Below, piece by piece: positions 33,347-42,219 of a stretch of DNA of 48,208 bases. Each line of letters starts with the position of its first letter. Position 1 is the first letter of the stretch. The position numbers and the translations under genes are program-made. The notes under the pieces are model-generated. The model was not told the DNA's origin and ran no database searches. It saw nothing but the letters and a program-made list of their open reading frames with translations. This DNA is from Cyclobacteriaceae bacterium (lineage in GTDB: Bacteria; Bacteroidota; Bacteroidia; Cytophagales; Cyclobacteriaceae), in NCBI GenBank assembly GCA_020436165.1, contig JAGQYI010000011.1:1-48208 (forward strand), given 5' to 3'.

Positions 33347-36300
33347 ATGAAAAAAGTTTTACTACTCGTCTTGAGCGTACTCATGGTAACCATGTCGTGG
33401 GCGCAGGACAGGACAGTTTCAGGTAAGGTAACATCTGCAGAAGATGGATCTTCTTTGCCTGGAGTTAATGTTGTAGTTAAAGGAACTACGACTGGAGGAG
33501 TTACCGACATTGACGGTAATTATAAAATCAGTGTTCCTGAACAAGGTGGCGTTTTGGTTTTTTCTTTCATTGGATTACAAACCCTGGAAGTCGAAATTGG
33601 AACAAGGAGTACCATCGATGTTCAAATGGTTTCTGATGTTAAGCAGCTAAGTGAGGTTGTTGTTGTTGGTTATGGTGAAATTGAAGCTCGTAAGTTGACA
33701 AGTTCTGTAACTTCTGTTGATGGAGATCAAATTGCTTCGATGCCGGTACCAAGTTTTGATAACGCTTTGCAAGGTAAAGCAGCGGGTGTTCAGGTAACCA
33801 CTACTTCTGGTTTGCTTGGTCAAGCTCCTAAAATTAGAATTAGGGGAGTTAACTCGATATCTTCCGGAACTTACCCTCTGATAGTTGTAGATGGTGTTCC
33901 AATAGAAACAGGTGACTTTAGTGCAGGAGTTGCACCTAATAATGGCCTGGCTGATATTAACCCTGCAGATATTGCATCTTTTGAAGTATTGAAAGATGGA
34001 GCTGCTACTGCCATTTATGGTTCAAGAGCGGCCAACGGAGTTATTTTGATAACCACTAAAAGAGGGGATGCCGGAAAGGCAAAAATTGATTTTACTGCCT
34101 ACGGTGGTGTCAATAAAGTTGCAAAAAGATTTGATGTATTAAATGCTCAGGAATTTATTGAGATTAGCAACGAAAAGTTTGCAACAGCTGGTATTGCACC
34201 TCAGGCATATCCGGGTGATAACAATGAGAACACTGATTGGCAAGATGTAATCTTTCAAACTGGAGTTGTTCAAAACTATAACTTAGGAATTTCAGGAGGA
34301 AGTGAATCCACTAAGTATTACGTTTCAGCCAATTACATGAGCCAGGAAGGAGCTGTTGTTAATAATTCGATTAAAAGATACTCAGTTAGGTCAAATCTGG
34401 ATTACACAGGTGTTGAATGGCTTGATGCAGGTATTAAACTTCAGATTTCCAACCAGGCAAACAGTGGACTAAATACAGGAACTAATTCTTTGTCAGGAAA
34501 CGTTTCTAATGCCTTGCAAGCATTTCCTAACATAGCAATATATAACCCTAACCATCCCACAGGGTACAATATTACTCCGGATAATAATGCAATGGGTCAA
34601 GGTAACAATTTACAGGGTATAGCATTCAATTTACCTAATATTCAATATGTGTTGGACCATAACCAACAGGTTAGTACTACCCAAAGGGTGCTCGCAAATG
34701 GCTATTTGCAATTGAATTTACCATTTGATATTAAACTTAAGACACAATACGGACTGGATGTTGCTAATACATCAGATTTTCTTTCTTGGGATCCCGTTCA
34801 TGGAGATGGTAATCCTACAGGTTATGTGTACAGAGGTAATTATTTAACAAACAGGTGGAACTGGCAAAATACATTGTCATACAATACCACAATTAATGAT
34901 ACGCACACTATAGGTATTGTGATTGGTAATGAATATCAAAAAACCAGATATGATCAAGCCTGGGGTGATGCCCAAGGTTTTTCTGATGTTTTCTTTATAA
35001 AAGAGGGTCTTATATCTGGTTCTTTTGACACTCCTGGTTCTGGAGGCTATGTTGGGGAGGGTGGATTCCAATCCTATTTTGGTCGATTAAACTATGACTT
35101 TAGGAATAGGTACTTAGTTTCACTTAGTGTAAGGAATGACGCTTTGTCTTCTTTGCCAGAAGCTAATCGAAAAGGAACCTTCCTCGGGGCTTCTGCAGGT
35201 TGGAATATAGCTGAAGAGAGTTTTTTCAATGTAAGCTGGTTGGATGAGTTAAAAATTCGAGGTAGTTATGCAGAAACAGGGAACACAGATTTGAGTGCTA
35301 ATCTTTTTCCATATTTAGGTACTTATGGACCCGAATTGTATGGGGACTTGACAGCGCTTTCATTTGATAACGTTGGTAATAGCTCGCTAAAATGGGAGAC
35401 TACCACAAAACTAAATGCTGGTCTGGACTTCAGTTTGATTTCTGGTAAAATATCAGGCTCAATTGACTGGTACAAAAACGGTGTTAAAGATTTGGTATTG
35501 TTTGCACCTACTCCACCTTCTCTGGGACTACCTGGTAATGGAATTAACAAGAATATCGGTTCTTTAACTAATAGTGGAATCGAATTAAACTTGGATGCCG
35601 AAATTCTATCTGTTGGGGAATTTAAGTGGAATGCCAATTTCAATTTGACATCCAATAAGAATGAAATTACTGCATTGGCTAACAATGACGGTGATGTACC
35701 TTATACCTATAATATCTTACGGGTTGGTGAATCAATTGGGTCAATATATGGTTTTGTTTACGAAGGAGTAAATTCAGCTAATGGTAACCCTATTTACAAA
35801 AAAGCGGATGGTACGCTTATTCAGGGTGATCCTGATGTGAATACGTATTATGTGTATGATCCTTCTAACCCATTAGAATTATCGACTACAGCAGTTCTTG
35901 AAGAGGGAGATAAGGTTGTTTTAGGCAATCCAAATCCTAAAGTTTTTGGTGGATTCAACAATACGTTTACATTTAAAGGCTTTGAATTGAACGTATTCCT
36001 GAATTACTCTTTTGGAGCCAAAATACTTAATGTGACAAGGCAGCAAAATCTATCAATGAATTTTAACAACAATTTGGCTGAAATTAAAGATAGATGGACA
36101 CCAGCAAATACAGATACAGATGTTCCCAGGTTGTCTTATGCAAATAGCAACTTTTTGAATTTAAATGGTAGTGCATCTTCTCGTTTCCTTGAGAATGGTG
36201 ATTTTGTTCGAATTCAAAACGTTATGTTAGCGTACAACCTACCACAAAGCACGATTAGCAAAATCGGTTTATCCAAAGTGAGGGTTTTTGTTCAGGTACA

Positions 36301-36442
36301 AAACGCCTTTGTATTTACAAATTATAAAGGATTGGATCCGGAGTTAAGTTTTAGTAATACTTCGAATATTCAAGCTGGGGTGGATTACAATACAAACCCG
36401 CTGATGAGAACAATTACAGGTGGTATTAATATTGGATTCTAA
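33347..36442 (+). CDS. SusC/RagA-type TonB-dependent outer-membrane transporter
   Basis: 1031 residues, normal for the family. Signal peptide 1-20; CarboxypepD_reg-like domain about 24-98 (VSGKVTSAEDGSSLPGVNVV, DIDGNYKI); TonB box SEVVVVGYG at about 103-111; plug with LQGKAAGVQVTT, KIRIRGVNSI, PLIVVDGVP and FEVLKDGAATAIYGSRAANG; then the 22-strand barrel ending in a Phe (TGGINIGF), as expected for outer-membrane insertion. It imports an oligomeric substrate together with the SusD-like lipoprotein that follows after 5 nt. No carbohydrate-active enzyme or hybrid sensor is beside it, so the substrate is open and may be peptide rather than glycan. Confidence 0.96.
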   Translation: MKKVLLLVLSVLMVTMSWAQDRTVSGKVTSAEDGSSLPGVNVVVKGTTTGGVTDIDGNYKISVPEQGGVLVFSFIGLQTLEVEIGTRSTIDVQMVSDVKQLSEVVVVGYGEIEARKLTSSVTSVDGDQIASMPVPSFDNALQGKAAGVQVTTTSGLLGQAPKIRIRGVNSISSGTYPLIVVDGVPIETGDFSAGVAPNNGLADINPADIASFEVLKDGAATAIYGSRAANGVILITTKRGDAGKAKIDFTAYGGVNKVAKRFDVLNAQEFIEISNEKFATAGIAPQAYPGDNNENTDWQDVIFQTGVVQNYNLGISGGSESTKYYVSANYMSQEGAVVNNSIKRYSVRSNLDYTGVEWLDAGIKLQISNQANSGLNTGTNSLSGNVSNALQAFPNIAIYNPNHPTGYNITPDNNAMGQGNNLQGIAFNLPNIQYVLDHNQQVSTTQRVLANGYLQLNLPFDIKLKTQYGLDVANTSDFLSWDPVHGDGNPTGYVYRGNYLTNRWNWQNTLSYNTTINDTHTIGIVIGNEYQKTRYDQAWGDAQGFSDVFFIKEGLISGSFDTPGSGGYVGEGGFQSYFGRLNYDFRNRYLVSLSVRNDALSSLPEANRKGTFLGASAGWNIAEESFFNVSWLDELKIRGSYAETGNTDLSANLFPYLGTYGPELYGDLTALSFDNVGNSSLKWETTTKLNAGLDFSLISGKISGSIDWYKNGVKDLVLFAPTPPSLGLPGNGINKNIGSLTNSGIELNLDAEILSVGEFKWNANFNLTSNKNEITALANNDGDVPYTYNILRVGESIGSIYGFVYEGVNSANGNPIYKKADGTLIQGDPDVNTYYVYDPSNPLELSTTAVLEEGDKVVLGNPNPKVFGGFNNTFTFKGFELNVFLNYSFGAKILNVTRQQNLSMNFNNNLAEIKDRWTPANTDTDVPRLSYANSNFLNLNGSASSRFLENGDFVRIQNVMLAYNLPQSTISKIGLSKVRVFVQVQNAFVFTNYKGLDPELSFSNTSNIQAGVDYNTNPLMRTITGGINIGF

Positions 36443-36447
36443 TTGAT

Positions 36448-38010
36448 ATGAAAATGAAAAAATTGATATATTTACTTATAATGCTGGGAGTTGTAAGCTC
36501 TTGTCAGGTTACAGATCTTGAACCATATGATTCAATTTCTGAAACATTGGCTTTTACTACTCCAGACAAGATTGAGCTTTCAATGAATGGAGTATATGAT
36601 GCGGCTCAATCAGGCTTTTACGGAGGGAATGAAGCGAATAACCGGGGGTACATTTTCGGAGCAGCTTTCATTCAGCAAAATGATATGAGAGGAGAGGATA
36701 TGCTTCTCATTAACATTTTTTATGCGTTTACTAACCAGGCTACGTATACTACAACCACAGCCAATAATGTAAATTATTGGGAGAATGGTTTTAGGCTTGT
36801 TAACCTAGCAAACTTGTTTATTGAAGGTGTTCAGGGTGCTATTGATGGTGGAGTTATTGATCAGGCAACTGGCGATTCCTATATAGGTGAAGCTACTTTG
36901 TTAAGAGCCTTGGCCTATCAGGAAATGATAATTATGTTTGCTCGTCCATATCGTGATGGTAATGGGGCTTCTCCAGGGTTACCTATTCATACAAAAGGTG
37001 TAAATAGTTCTGATGCTGTTGATACGGAAGTACAAGTAGGAAGATCTACGGTTGCAGAAACTTATGCATTTATTCTTTCGGATTTGGATGCTGCAGAGCA
37101 ATTATTGCCTGAAAGTAGAGAAGGAGCATTAAATGTAGTGAGAGCTACTAAAGGTGCCGCAATAGCTCTTAAAACAAGAGTGTATTTACATATGGGTAAT
37201 TATGCCAAAGTGATTGAGGAATCAAATAAGCTTGTTCCAACAAGCGGAGCATTGGTTAGTCCGATTAATGATTATCAGATGACGGCTAGTGTGGATGGAC
37301 CGTTTACCAATAACGAAAGTTCCGATAATATTTTCTCAATGAATATGGGGCCTAATGATAACCTGAATGTTAATGCAGCCCTTGCCAACATGTATGGAAG
37401 TTCTGCTTTTGATGCTAGGGGTGAAGTGGCTATTAGCCCAATAATCTGGAATGAGTCTTTTTGGGATCCAGACGATTTAAGAAGGACACTCTTGGTAGCT
37501 TCGGGTGCTTCCGGCCGTTTGTTTACAACAAAATATAGAGATTATTTAACTAATACAGATTTACCTCCAATTATCAGATACACAGAGGTAATCTTGAATT
37601 TGGCTGAAGCAGAGGCACGTTCTGGAGATCAGGGTAGAGCTTTAGACTTGTTAAATGCTGTACGAGATAGGGCTATTTCTGGTGCAATGACTTCTTATGG
37701 TACATTTGCCACTCAAAATGGGTTAATTCAGGCAATTCTTAATGAAAGAAGAATTGAATTTTTAGCAGAAGGGCAGAGATGGAAGGATATTCACAGAAAT
37801 GCTGTTGATCCAGATTTTTCTACTCTAGGTATTCCGGCAAAGATGATTTCTGCCGATGTGGATGGCTCTACTTACAGTATTGGTAATACTACTTTAACCA
37901 AAAATATTGGGTTTATTCCTTATTCGGATTACAGGTTTTTATGGCCATTGCCGGCTTCTGAAACATCTGCTAATCCAGTACTTGCAGCCGAACAAAACCC
38001 AGGTTACTAA
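36448..38010 (+). CDS. SusD/RagB-type surface lipoprotein
   Basis: 520 residues. KKLIYLLIMLGVVSSCQ is a lipoprotein signal; the Cys at about 19 is the lipid site. YIGEATLLRALAYQEMIIMF is the TPR region helix that packs on SusC, GLPIHTKGV is the common loop, and ILNLAEAEARSGDQ plus LNERRIEFLAEGQRWKDIHR are the strongest SusD signatures near the C terminus. It acts as the lid and substrate-binding partner of the SusC barrel. Adjacent to susC (5 nt) and to the third lipoprotein gene (3 nt). Confidence 0.96.
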   Translation: MKMKKLIYLLIMLGVVSSCQVTDLEPYDSISETLAFTTPDKIELSMNGVYDAAQSGFYGGNEANNRGYIFGAAFIQQNDMRGEDMLLINIFYAFTNQATYTTTTANNVNYWENGFRLVNLANLFIEGVQGAIDGGVIDQATGDSYIGEATLLRALAYQEMIIMFARPYRDGNGASPGLPIHTKGVNSSDAVDTEVQVGRSTVAETYAFILSDLDAAEQLLPESREGALNVVRATKGAAIALKTRVYLHMGNYAKVIEESNKLVPTSGALVSPINDYQMTASVDGPFTNNESSDNIFSMNMGPNDNLNVNAALANMYGSSAFDARGEVAISPIIWNESFWDPDDLRRTLLVASGASGRLFTTKYRDYLTNTDLPPIIRYTEVILNLAEAEARSGDQGRALDLLNAVRDRAISGAMTSYGTFATQNGLIQAILNERRIEFLAEGQRWKDIHRNAVDPDFSTLGIPAKMISADVDGSTYSIGNTTLTKNIGFIPYSDYRFLWPLPASETSANPVLAAEQNPGY

Positions 38011-38013
38011 AAT

Positions 38014-38847
38014 ATGATAGTTATGAGAAAATTAAGTTTAATAATATTGTCAGTTTTGACAATTGTACTACTGAACTCATGTAAAAACGGGCAGGATTTG
38101 CCAAGCGCAAAATATGAGTATGTTGGAGTTCCGGGTGCTAAGGTTCCATCGACAATTTTTGAAGGAACTGATGGAGTAGAATCGAAGGCTGTTGTACCTG
38201 TATACTACGGCAGTGATGTAGAACCTGGTCAGGCAGTTACAGTTACTTTTACTGTTGCTTCTAGTTCAAATGCAGTAATTGGTACAAATGTAATGATCGA
38301 AGGCGCTGACGTTTCAGGACAATCTTTTACAGTTACTGTTCCTGCTGATACTTTTGCGACATCATTTACAATAGTAAGTGTACCTAACAATGATCAGAAT
38401 GATGATATTAATGTTGTTTTTGATATTTCTTCTGTTTCAGGAGGAGTAAATATTGGTTATCCTTTTGATAGTAATGCCAGTATTGTGATTCTTGATGACG
38501 ATTGTCCCTATGATTTTGATGCATTCTTGGGTACTGCCGCAGTGGTTGAAAATGGTTCATATGGACCATATCCAGCCAATATGACAAAAGTTGCAACTAA
38601 CAAAATTGCAACAGATAATTTCTGGGACACTGGGGCTACTGTTACAATGACTTTAGTTCCTTGTGACGGTTCTGTTGATGTTCCTCTACAGACGTATGAT
38701 TACTTTGGAACAGATCCTAATGGAACCGTGGTAAGTACTTCTCCAGGTACATGGGATGATGTTAATAAAGTAATAGTTATTAATATTAGAATTAGCTTGC
38801 CTGCATACAGTTTTGTATCCGATGAGCAGCATGTGTTTACATTCTGA
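38014..38847 (+). CDS. SusE-like accessory surface lipoprotein, Calx-beta-like N-terminal region
   Basis: 277 residues, or 274 if the second Met (38023) is used, which gives the better signal peptide MRKLSLIILSVLTIVLLNSC. The Cys after LLNS is the lipid site. Residues about 45-155 resemble a Calx-beta or Ig-like fold (AVVPVYYGSDVEPGQAVTV, FTVTVPADTFATSFTI). The rest is beta-rich with a conserved-looking DDDCPYDFDAFLGTA. Position after susD and cotranscription indicate an accessory substrate-binding protein at the cell surface. Specific ligand unknown. Confidence 0.8.
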   Translation: MIVMRKLSLIILSVLTIVLLNSCKNGQDLPSAKYEYVGVPGAKVPSTIFEGTDGVESKAVVPVYYGSDVEPGQAVTVTFTVASSSNAVIGTNVMIEGADVSGQSFTVTVPADTFATSFTIVSVPNNDQNDDINVVFDISSVSGGVNIGYPFDSNASIVILDDDCPYDFDAFLGTAAVVENGSYGPYPANMTKVATNKIATDNFWDTGATVTMTLVPCDGSVDVPLQTYDYFGTDPNGTVVSTSPGTWDDVNKVIVINIRISLPAYSFVSDEQHVFTF

Positions 38848-38887
38848 TTTTGATTGATAAATAGCTTTATAGAATTGTAAAGTTTTT

Positions 38888-38917
38888 AGGCTCTTGATTA
38901 ATCAAGAGCCTTTTTTT
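38888..38917 (+). terminator. Strong terminator of the susCD operon
   Basis: AGGCTCTTGATT (38888-38899) followed directly by its perfect inverse AATCAAGAGCCT (38900-38911), then TTTTTTT. It is 40 nt after the lipoprotein stop. Confidence 0.93.
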
Positions 38918-39295
38918 GACTTTTAAATATTATCCTGGATTACTAATATGTTCCGAAGATATTAAAACATTCAGAAGAGTTATTATCCGTTATAAGCTTG
39001 CTAAAAGGGTTTTAAAAAACTTACTTTTAGTTATAACAATCCATTTTCAAGTATTAAAAACTCCCTAAAACTGTAGGTTCATGATTTAGAAATTATTTAA
39101 TGGAAGATATCTTTCAAGCAATCATAAACAGAGAGTTTTCTTTTTGGTTTCCTGCCTAAGGTATTTGGATTGTTTTATTTGCATTTTTTGCTAAGAATAT
39201 TTTTAATAATTATTCTTTTAGTGAATAAAATATTTATAAAATATTAGCTATTTTTAATTAAGAATTAATACGACACTCTAATAGTTCATTTTTTT
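38918..39295. other. AT-rich intergenic region without recognised gene
   Basis: About 380 nt between the susCD terminator and the outer-membrane beta-barrel gene. All frames are broken within about 20 codons. It contains a short direct repeat ATAAAATATT (39225-39234 and 39236-39245, 11-nt period) about 50 nt before the next start codon and an imperfect TTATTC/GAATAA inversion nearby. No TAnnTTTG element was found here. A decayed gene is possible but not demonstrable. Confidence 0.5.
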
Positions 39296-40576
39296 ATGAA
39301 AATAATTTTACAAATTTACTTATTGTTTTATATCCTTTTTCTTAGCGTAAGTTCTTATTCTCAAGATAATTATTTGCAGGGGTTTATAGTTACTTCAGAG
39401 CAAGATACAGTAACCGGCCTCATTAATTTTAAAGATTGGGAGGTAAATCCTAAGAAAGTAGAATTTAAAAAAGATGCTACAGCTGAACAAAAAATGTATA
39501 CGCCATTAAATATTACGGCATTTGGGGTTGCCGGGTATGTTTTTATGGGTTCTATTGTTGATGTAGAGAATTCTCCAATTCGGATTGCAAATTTGAGCAG
39601 TACCCCAACTGAGAAAATTACGCAAGACACTGTTTTTCTAAAAACATTAATTAGAGGTGAAAAAAGTCTATATAGTTATAAAAAGTTGAATGGTGATAAG
39701 AATTTTTATGTACAAGAAAATGGTGAATTTGTACTTCTTGTTTACAAGAAATATTCTGTTAAAATTGGGGCAAGAAGCAATATTGCCGAGAATAATAAAT
39801 TCATTGGTCAGCTCACATTGTATCTTAATGATTGCCCCGGTATAAAATCAAGTTTACCTAATTTAGAGTATACTCAAAAAAGTCTTGAAAAACTGTTTGT
39901 GACTTATTATCAGTGCACAAAGTCTGACTACGTTAGGATAATTCCTGAGAAGGAAAAAATAACAGTTGAGGGAGGTCTTATCGCTGGACTATCAATTACA
40001 GATTTAAAGCTGAATAGTTCATTCTACGATTTTTTGCCCCAAACTGATTATAACACTTCATATAATTTTTCTGGGGGGGTATTACTTGATCTTATTATGC
40101 CTCGAAACCTGAAGAAACTTTCTTTGTATAATGAATTAATACTATCAACATTTAAAATCTCCGGCACTTATACATACTTCTATTATGAAGATTTGTATAC
40201 TGATGAAAATACAATGTTCAAGTATGCATATCTGAAGCTAAATAATATGTTACGATACAAAATACTCCTAAATAATTATAGTATATTTTTAAACGTGGGT
40301 ATATCTAATGGTATTGCAATTTCTTCATATAATCACAGAAAACAGTTAAAAAAAATATATTCTATGGATTATACAAAAGAGTCTGAAGCATTTGCAAGTG
40401 AAAACTATGAAATGGGGATTTTAGGTGGAATTGGTGCACAGTCAAAGAGATGGACACTAGATGTAAGGTATGAATTAGGAAGTGGAATTTCTCAAGGGAA
40501 TTACTCTCAGGTTGACTCTTCAACTAGAAGGATTTACGTATTGATTGGATATAGATTTAAAAAGAAATCGGAATAG
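39296..40576 (+). CDS. Outer-membrane beta-barrel protein of Bacteroidota type
   Basis: 426 residues. MKIILQIYLLFYILFLSVSS then YSQ is a signal peptide. Residues 22-200 are a beta-rich N-terminal region with YLQGFIVTSEQDTVTGLINF at its start, typical of a phylum-specific family of surface proteins. Residues about 215-426 alternate polar and aromatic residues as membrane beta-strands do, and end RRIYVLIGYRFKKKSE, close to the PorT/OMP_b-brl endings. The gene is AT-rich compared with its neighbours and stands alone. Function unknown; a surface or outer-membrane role is likely. Confidence 0.75.
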   Translation: MKIILQIYLLFYILFLSVSSYSQDNYLQGFIVTSEQDTVTGLINFKDWEVNPKKVEFKKDATAEQKMYTPLNITAFGVAGYVFMGSIVDVENSPIRIANLSSTPTEKITQDTVFLKTLIRGEKSLYSYKKLNGDKNFYVQENGEFVLLVYKKYSVKIGARSNIAENNKFIGQLTLYLNDCPGIKSSLPNLEYTQKSLEKLFVTYYQCTKSDYVRIIPEKEKITVEGGLIAGLSITDLKLNSSFYDFLPQTDYNTSYNFSGGVLLDLIMPRNLKKLSLYNELILSTFKISGTYTYFYYEDLYTDENTMFKYAYLKLNNMLRYKILLNNYSIFLNVGISNGIAISSYNHRKQLKKIYSMDYTKESEAFASENYEMGILGGIGAQSKRWTLDVRYELGSGISQGNYSQVDSSTRRIYVLIGYRFKKKSE

Positions 40577-40639
40577 TGATGTTACTGGTAAACAGGAACA
40601 GAAAAGAAAGAAAAACGATTTAAGTACGTCAACTAAATT

Positions 40640-40663
40640 TATAATTATTCTCAAATAATTATA
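40640..40663. terminator. AT-only hairpin between convergent genes
   Basis: TATAATTATT (40640-40649), loop CTCA, AATAATTATA (40654-40663), a perfect 10-bp stem between two converging genes. It lacks GC pairs and a long T-tract, so termination there is doubtful. Confidence 0.35.
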
Positions 40664-40708
40664 GAAAATGTAAGAATGAAGGCTTTTTCTACATAAGTAG
40701 AAAACATT

Positions 40709-42079
40709 TCATAATTCCTCCAACCTAACCGGCCTTTGGTTATCTACCCATTTTTGGTAGTCTCCATCATAATCAACTTTCTCCTGTAATTGCTTAGTGA
40801 TTTTAAGGATAAATAGAATTTCTTCATCTGAATGAGCTTCAGAACCTTCTAACTCGGAAATAATGCTTTCCAGTCTGTCGCCTACTTCTCCTTCTATTTT
40901 TCGGAAGTATTCGGAGTATTTTTCTTCCATGGGGTCGCTCAATGTTATATCAGCGAAGTGCTCGTCCAATATTTTACCTGTTATTTCTCTTCCATGCTTT
41001 TTAGAATCTATGATGTTTCCTTTACCGGTAACCACATTGCCAATAGCAAAAACATTATCATAGCCTTTTATTTGATAACCAAATTCACCATACGTGTCCA
41101 AATAGCTGCCATCGTAAGGAACACTTGGAAGCTCCTCAGGAAGACTGCCAATGGATGAAATAAGAAGCTCCGTTTCAAAAAAGCAACTTTCATCTGTTTC
41201 AACTAGTTTTCCATTTTCAGAACGTACCCTTTGGAATGTTACTCCTGTAAGCTTTCCATTTTCCTCTGTAAAGCCTTTTGGTACGCACAGGGGCTCAAAT
41301 TGGAACAAATATTTACTTTGATAATTTTTCAAGAGTTTCTCGGTCACTTGTTTAGCCTTTAAAACATCTTCCGGAGAATCGCCTTTTCTTGGGTAGAGAG
41401 GCATATCTTCGGTATTACGTCTGTAAAAAAGAGTACACCCTTTTACGCCAAGCTCCTCCAGGTTTGTTTCATTATCTTCAAGGATTTGTGTCACTCCCTT
41501 TTTCTCGAAAGTAAACAGGTCAACTTCAACCCCTTTTTTTTCTTTAAGTGCCTTTTGAACAAGGTCGATCATGATCATCTTCACCACATCAATTGATGCG
41601 AGTCCACCTCCCACTACACAGGTGTTATCTTTAAGATCATATTTTGGGCCTCTGTAATCTGGTTCATGATTATGATTGTACCAGTAAAGCAGATCGTTCT
41701 GATAGATAAGCCCATTATTTCTAAACTTGTCTATCCCATCCATTGGAAGCTTCCTGTCTCTCCATGCACCAATGGCAATAATTACTGCCGAAAATCCCCA
41801 CTGATTGGCAAGCTCATCTAAAGTAGCATCTCGCCCTAGTCGGAAACCAGGAACAAACCGAATATTGGGGTGACTCAACCTTTCGTCAATGAGGCGTTCT
41901 TCTTTATTTCTTAGGCCCACATGCCATTTGGGAAGCCCATCTTCAATTTTGCCGTAAGGCAAATTCTTCTGGTCAAAAACCACCACTCTAAATCCTCTTT
42001 CTGCCAACATAAAAGCAGCTTCTGAGCCTGCTACCGAACCACCGATAATGGCAATAAAATGTTTTCCTGAATGCTCCAT
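40709..42079 (-). CDS. FAD/NAD(P)-dependent oxidoreductase, ferredoxin-NADP reductase-like
   Basis: 456 residues. IAIIGGSVAGSEAAFMLAER (about 9-28) is the FAD-binding Rossmann motif; CVVGGGLASIDVVKM at about 152-166 is the NAD(P) one; SSIGSLPEELPSVPYDG and VFAIGNVVTGKGNIIDSKKH are the late FAD-contact blocks. The layout matches adrenodoxin-reductase/FprA-type ferredoxin-NADP reductases and the small subunit of glutamate synthase, without Fe-S cysteine clusters at the N terminus. The redox partner is unknown. The C-terminal 70 residues are helical and acidic. ATG 42079. Single-gene unit. Confidence 0.85.
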   Translation of the reverse strand: MEHSGKHFIAIIGGSVAGSEAAFMLAERGFRVVVFDQKNLPYGKIEDGLPKWHVGLRNKEERLIDERLSHPNIRFVPGFRLGRDATLDELANQWGFSAVIIAIGAWRDRKLPMDGIDKFRNNGLIYQNDLLYWYNHNHEPDYRGPKYDLKDNTCVVGGGLASIDVVKMIMIDLVQKALKEKKGVEVDLFTFEKKGVTQILEDNETNLEELGVKGCTLFYRRNTEDMPLYPRKGDSPEDVLKAKQVTEKLLKNYQSKYLFQFEPLCVPKGFTEENGKLTGVTFQRVRSENGKLVETDESCFFETELLISSIGSLPEELPSVPYDGSYLDTYGEFGYQIKGYDNVFAIGNVVTGKGNIIDSKKHGREITGKILDEHFADITLSDPMEEKYSEYFRKIEGEVGDRLESIISELEGSEAHSDEEILFILKITKQLQEKVDYDGDYQKWVDNQRPVRLEEL

Positions 42080-42219
42080 TAACTAATCAAACTAGCTCTA
42101 AAATTAAGTGCATAAACTGCACGTATGTGTAACTTGAGTCACCTTATAAAATCTGACTAAAGTTACGCACCATTTTTTTTGCATACAATGGAGCGGTGGT
42201 TTGTGCCAACTTGCCCTAC

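Noticed and set aside
38918-39295. Possible decayed transposase in the AT-rich gap
   Set aside because: All frames are short and no transposase motif or terminal inverted repeat was found.
40685-40704. TTTTCTAC/GTAGAAAA inverted repeat as terminator
   Set aside because: No T-tract follows on either strand and the stem is AT-rich.
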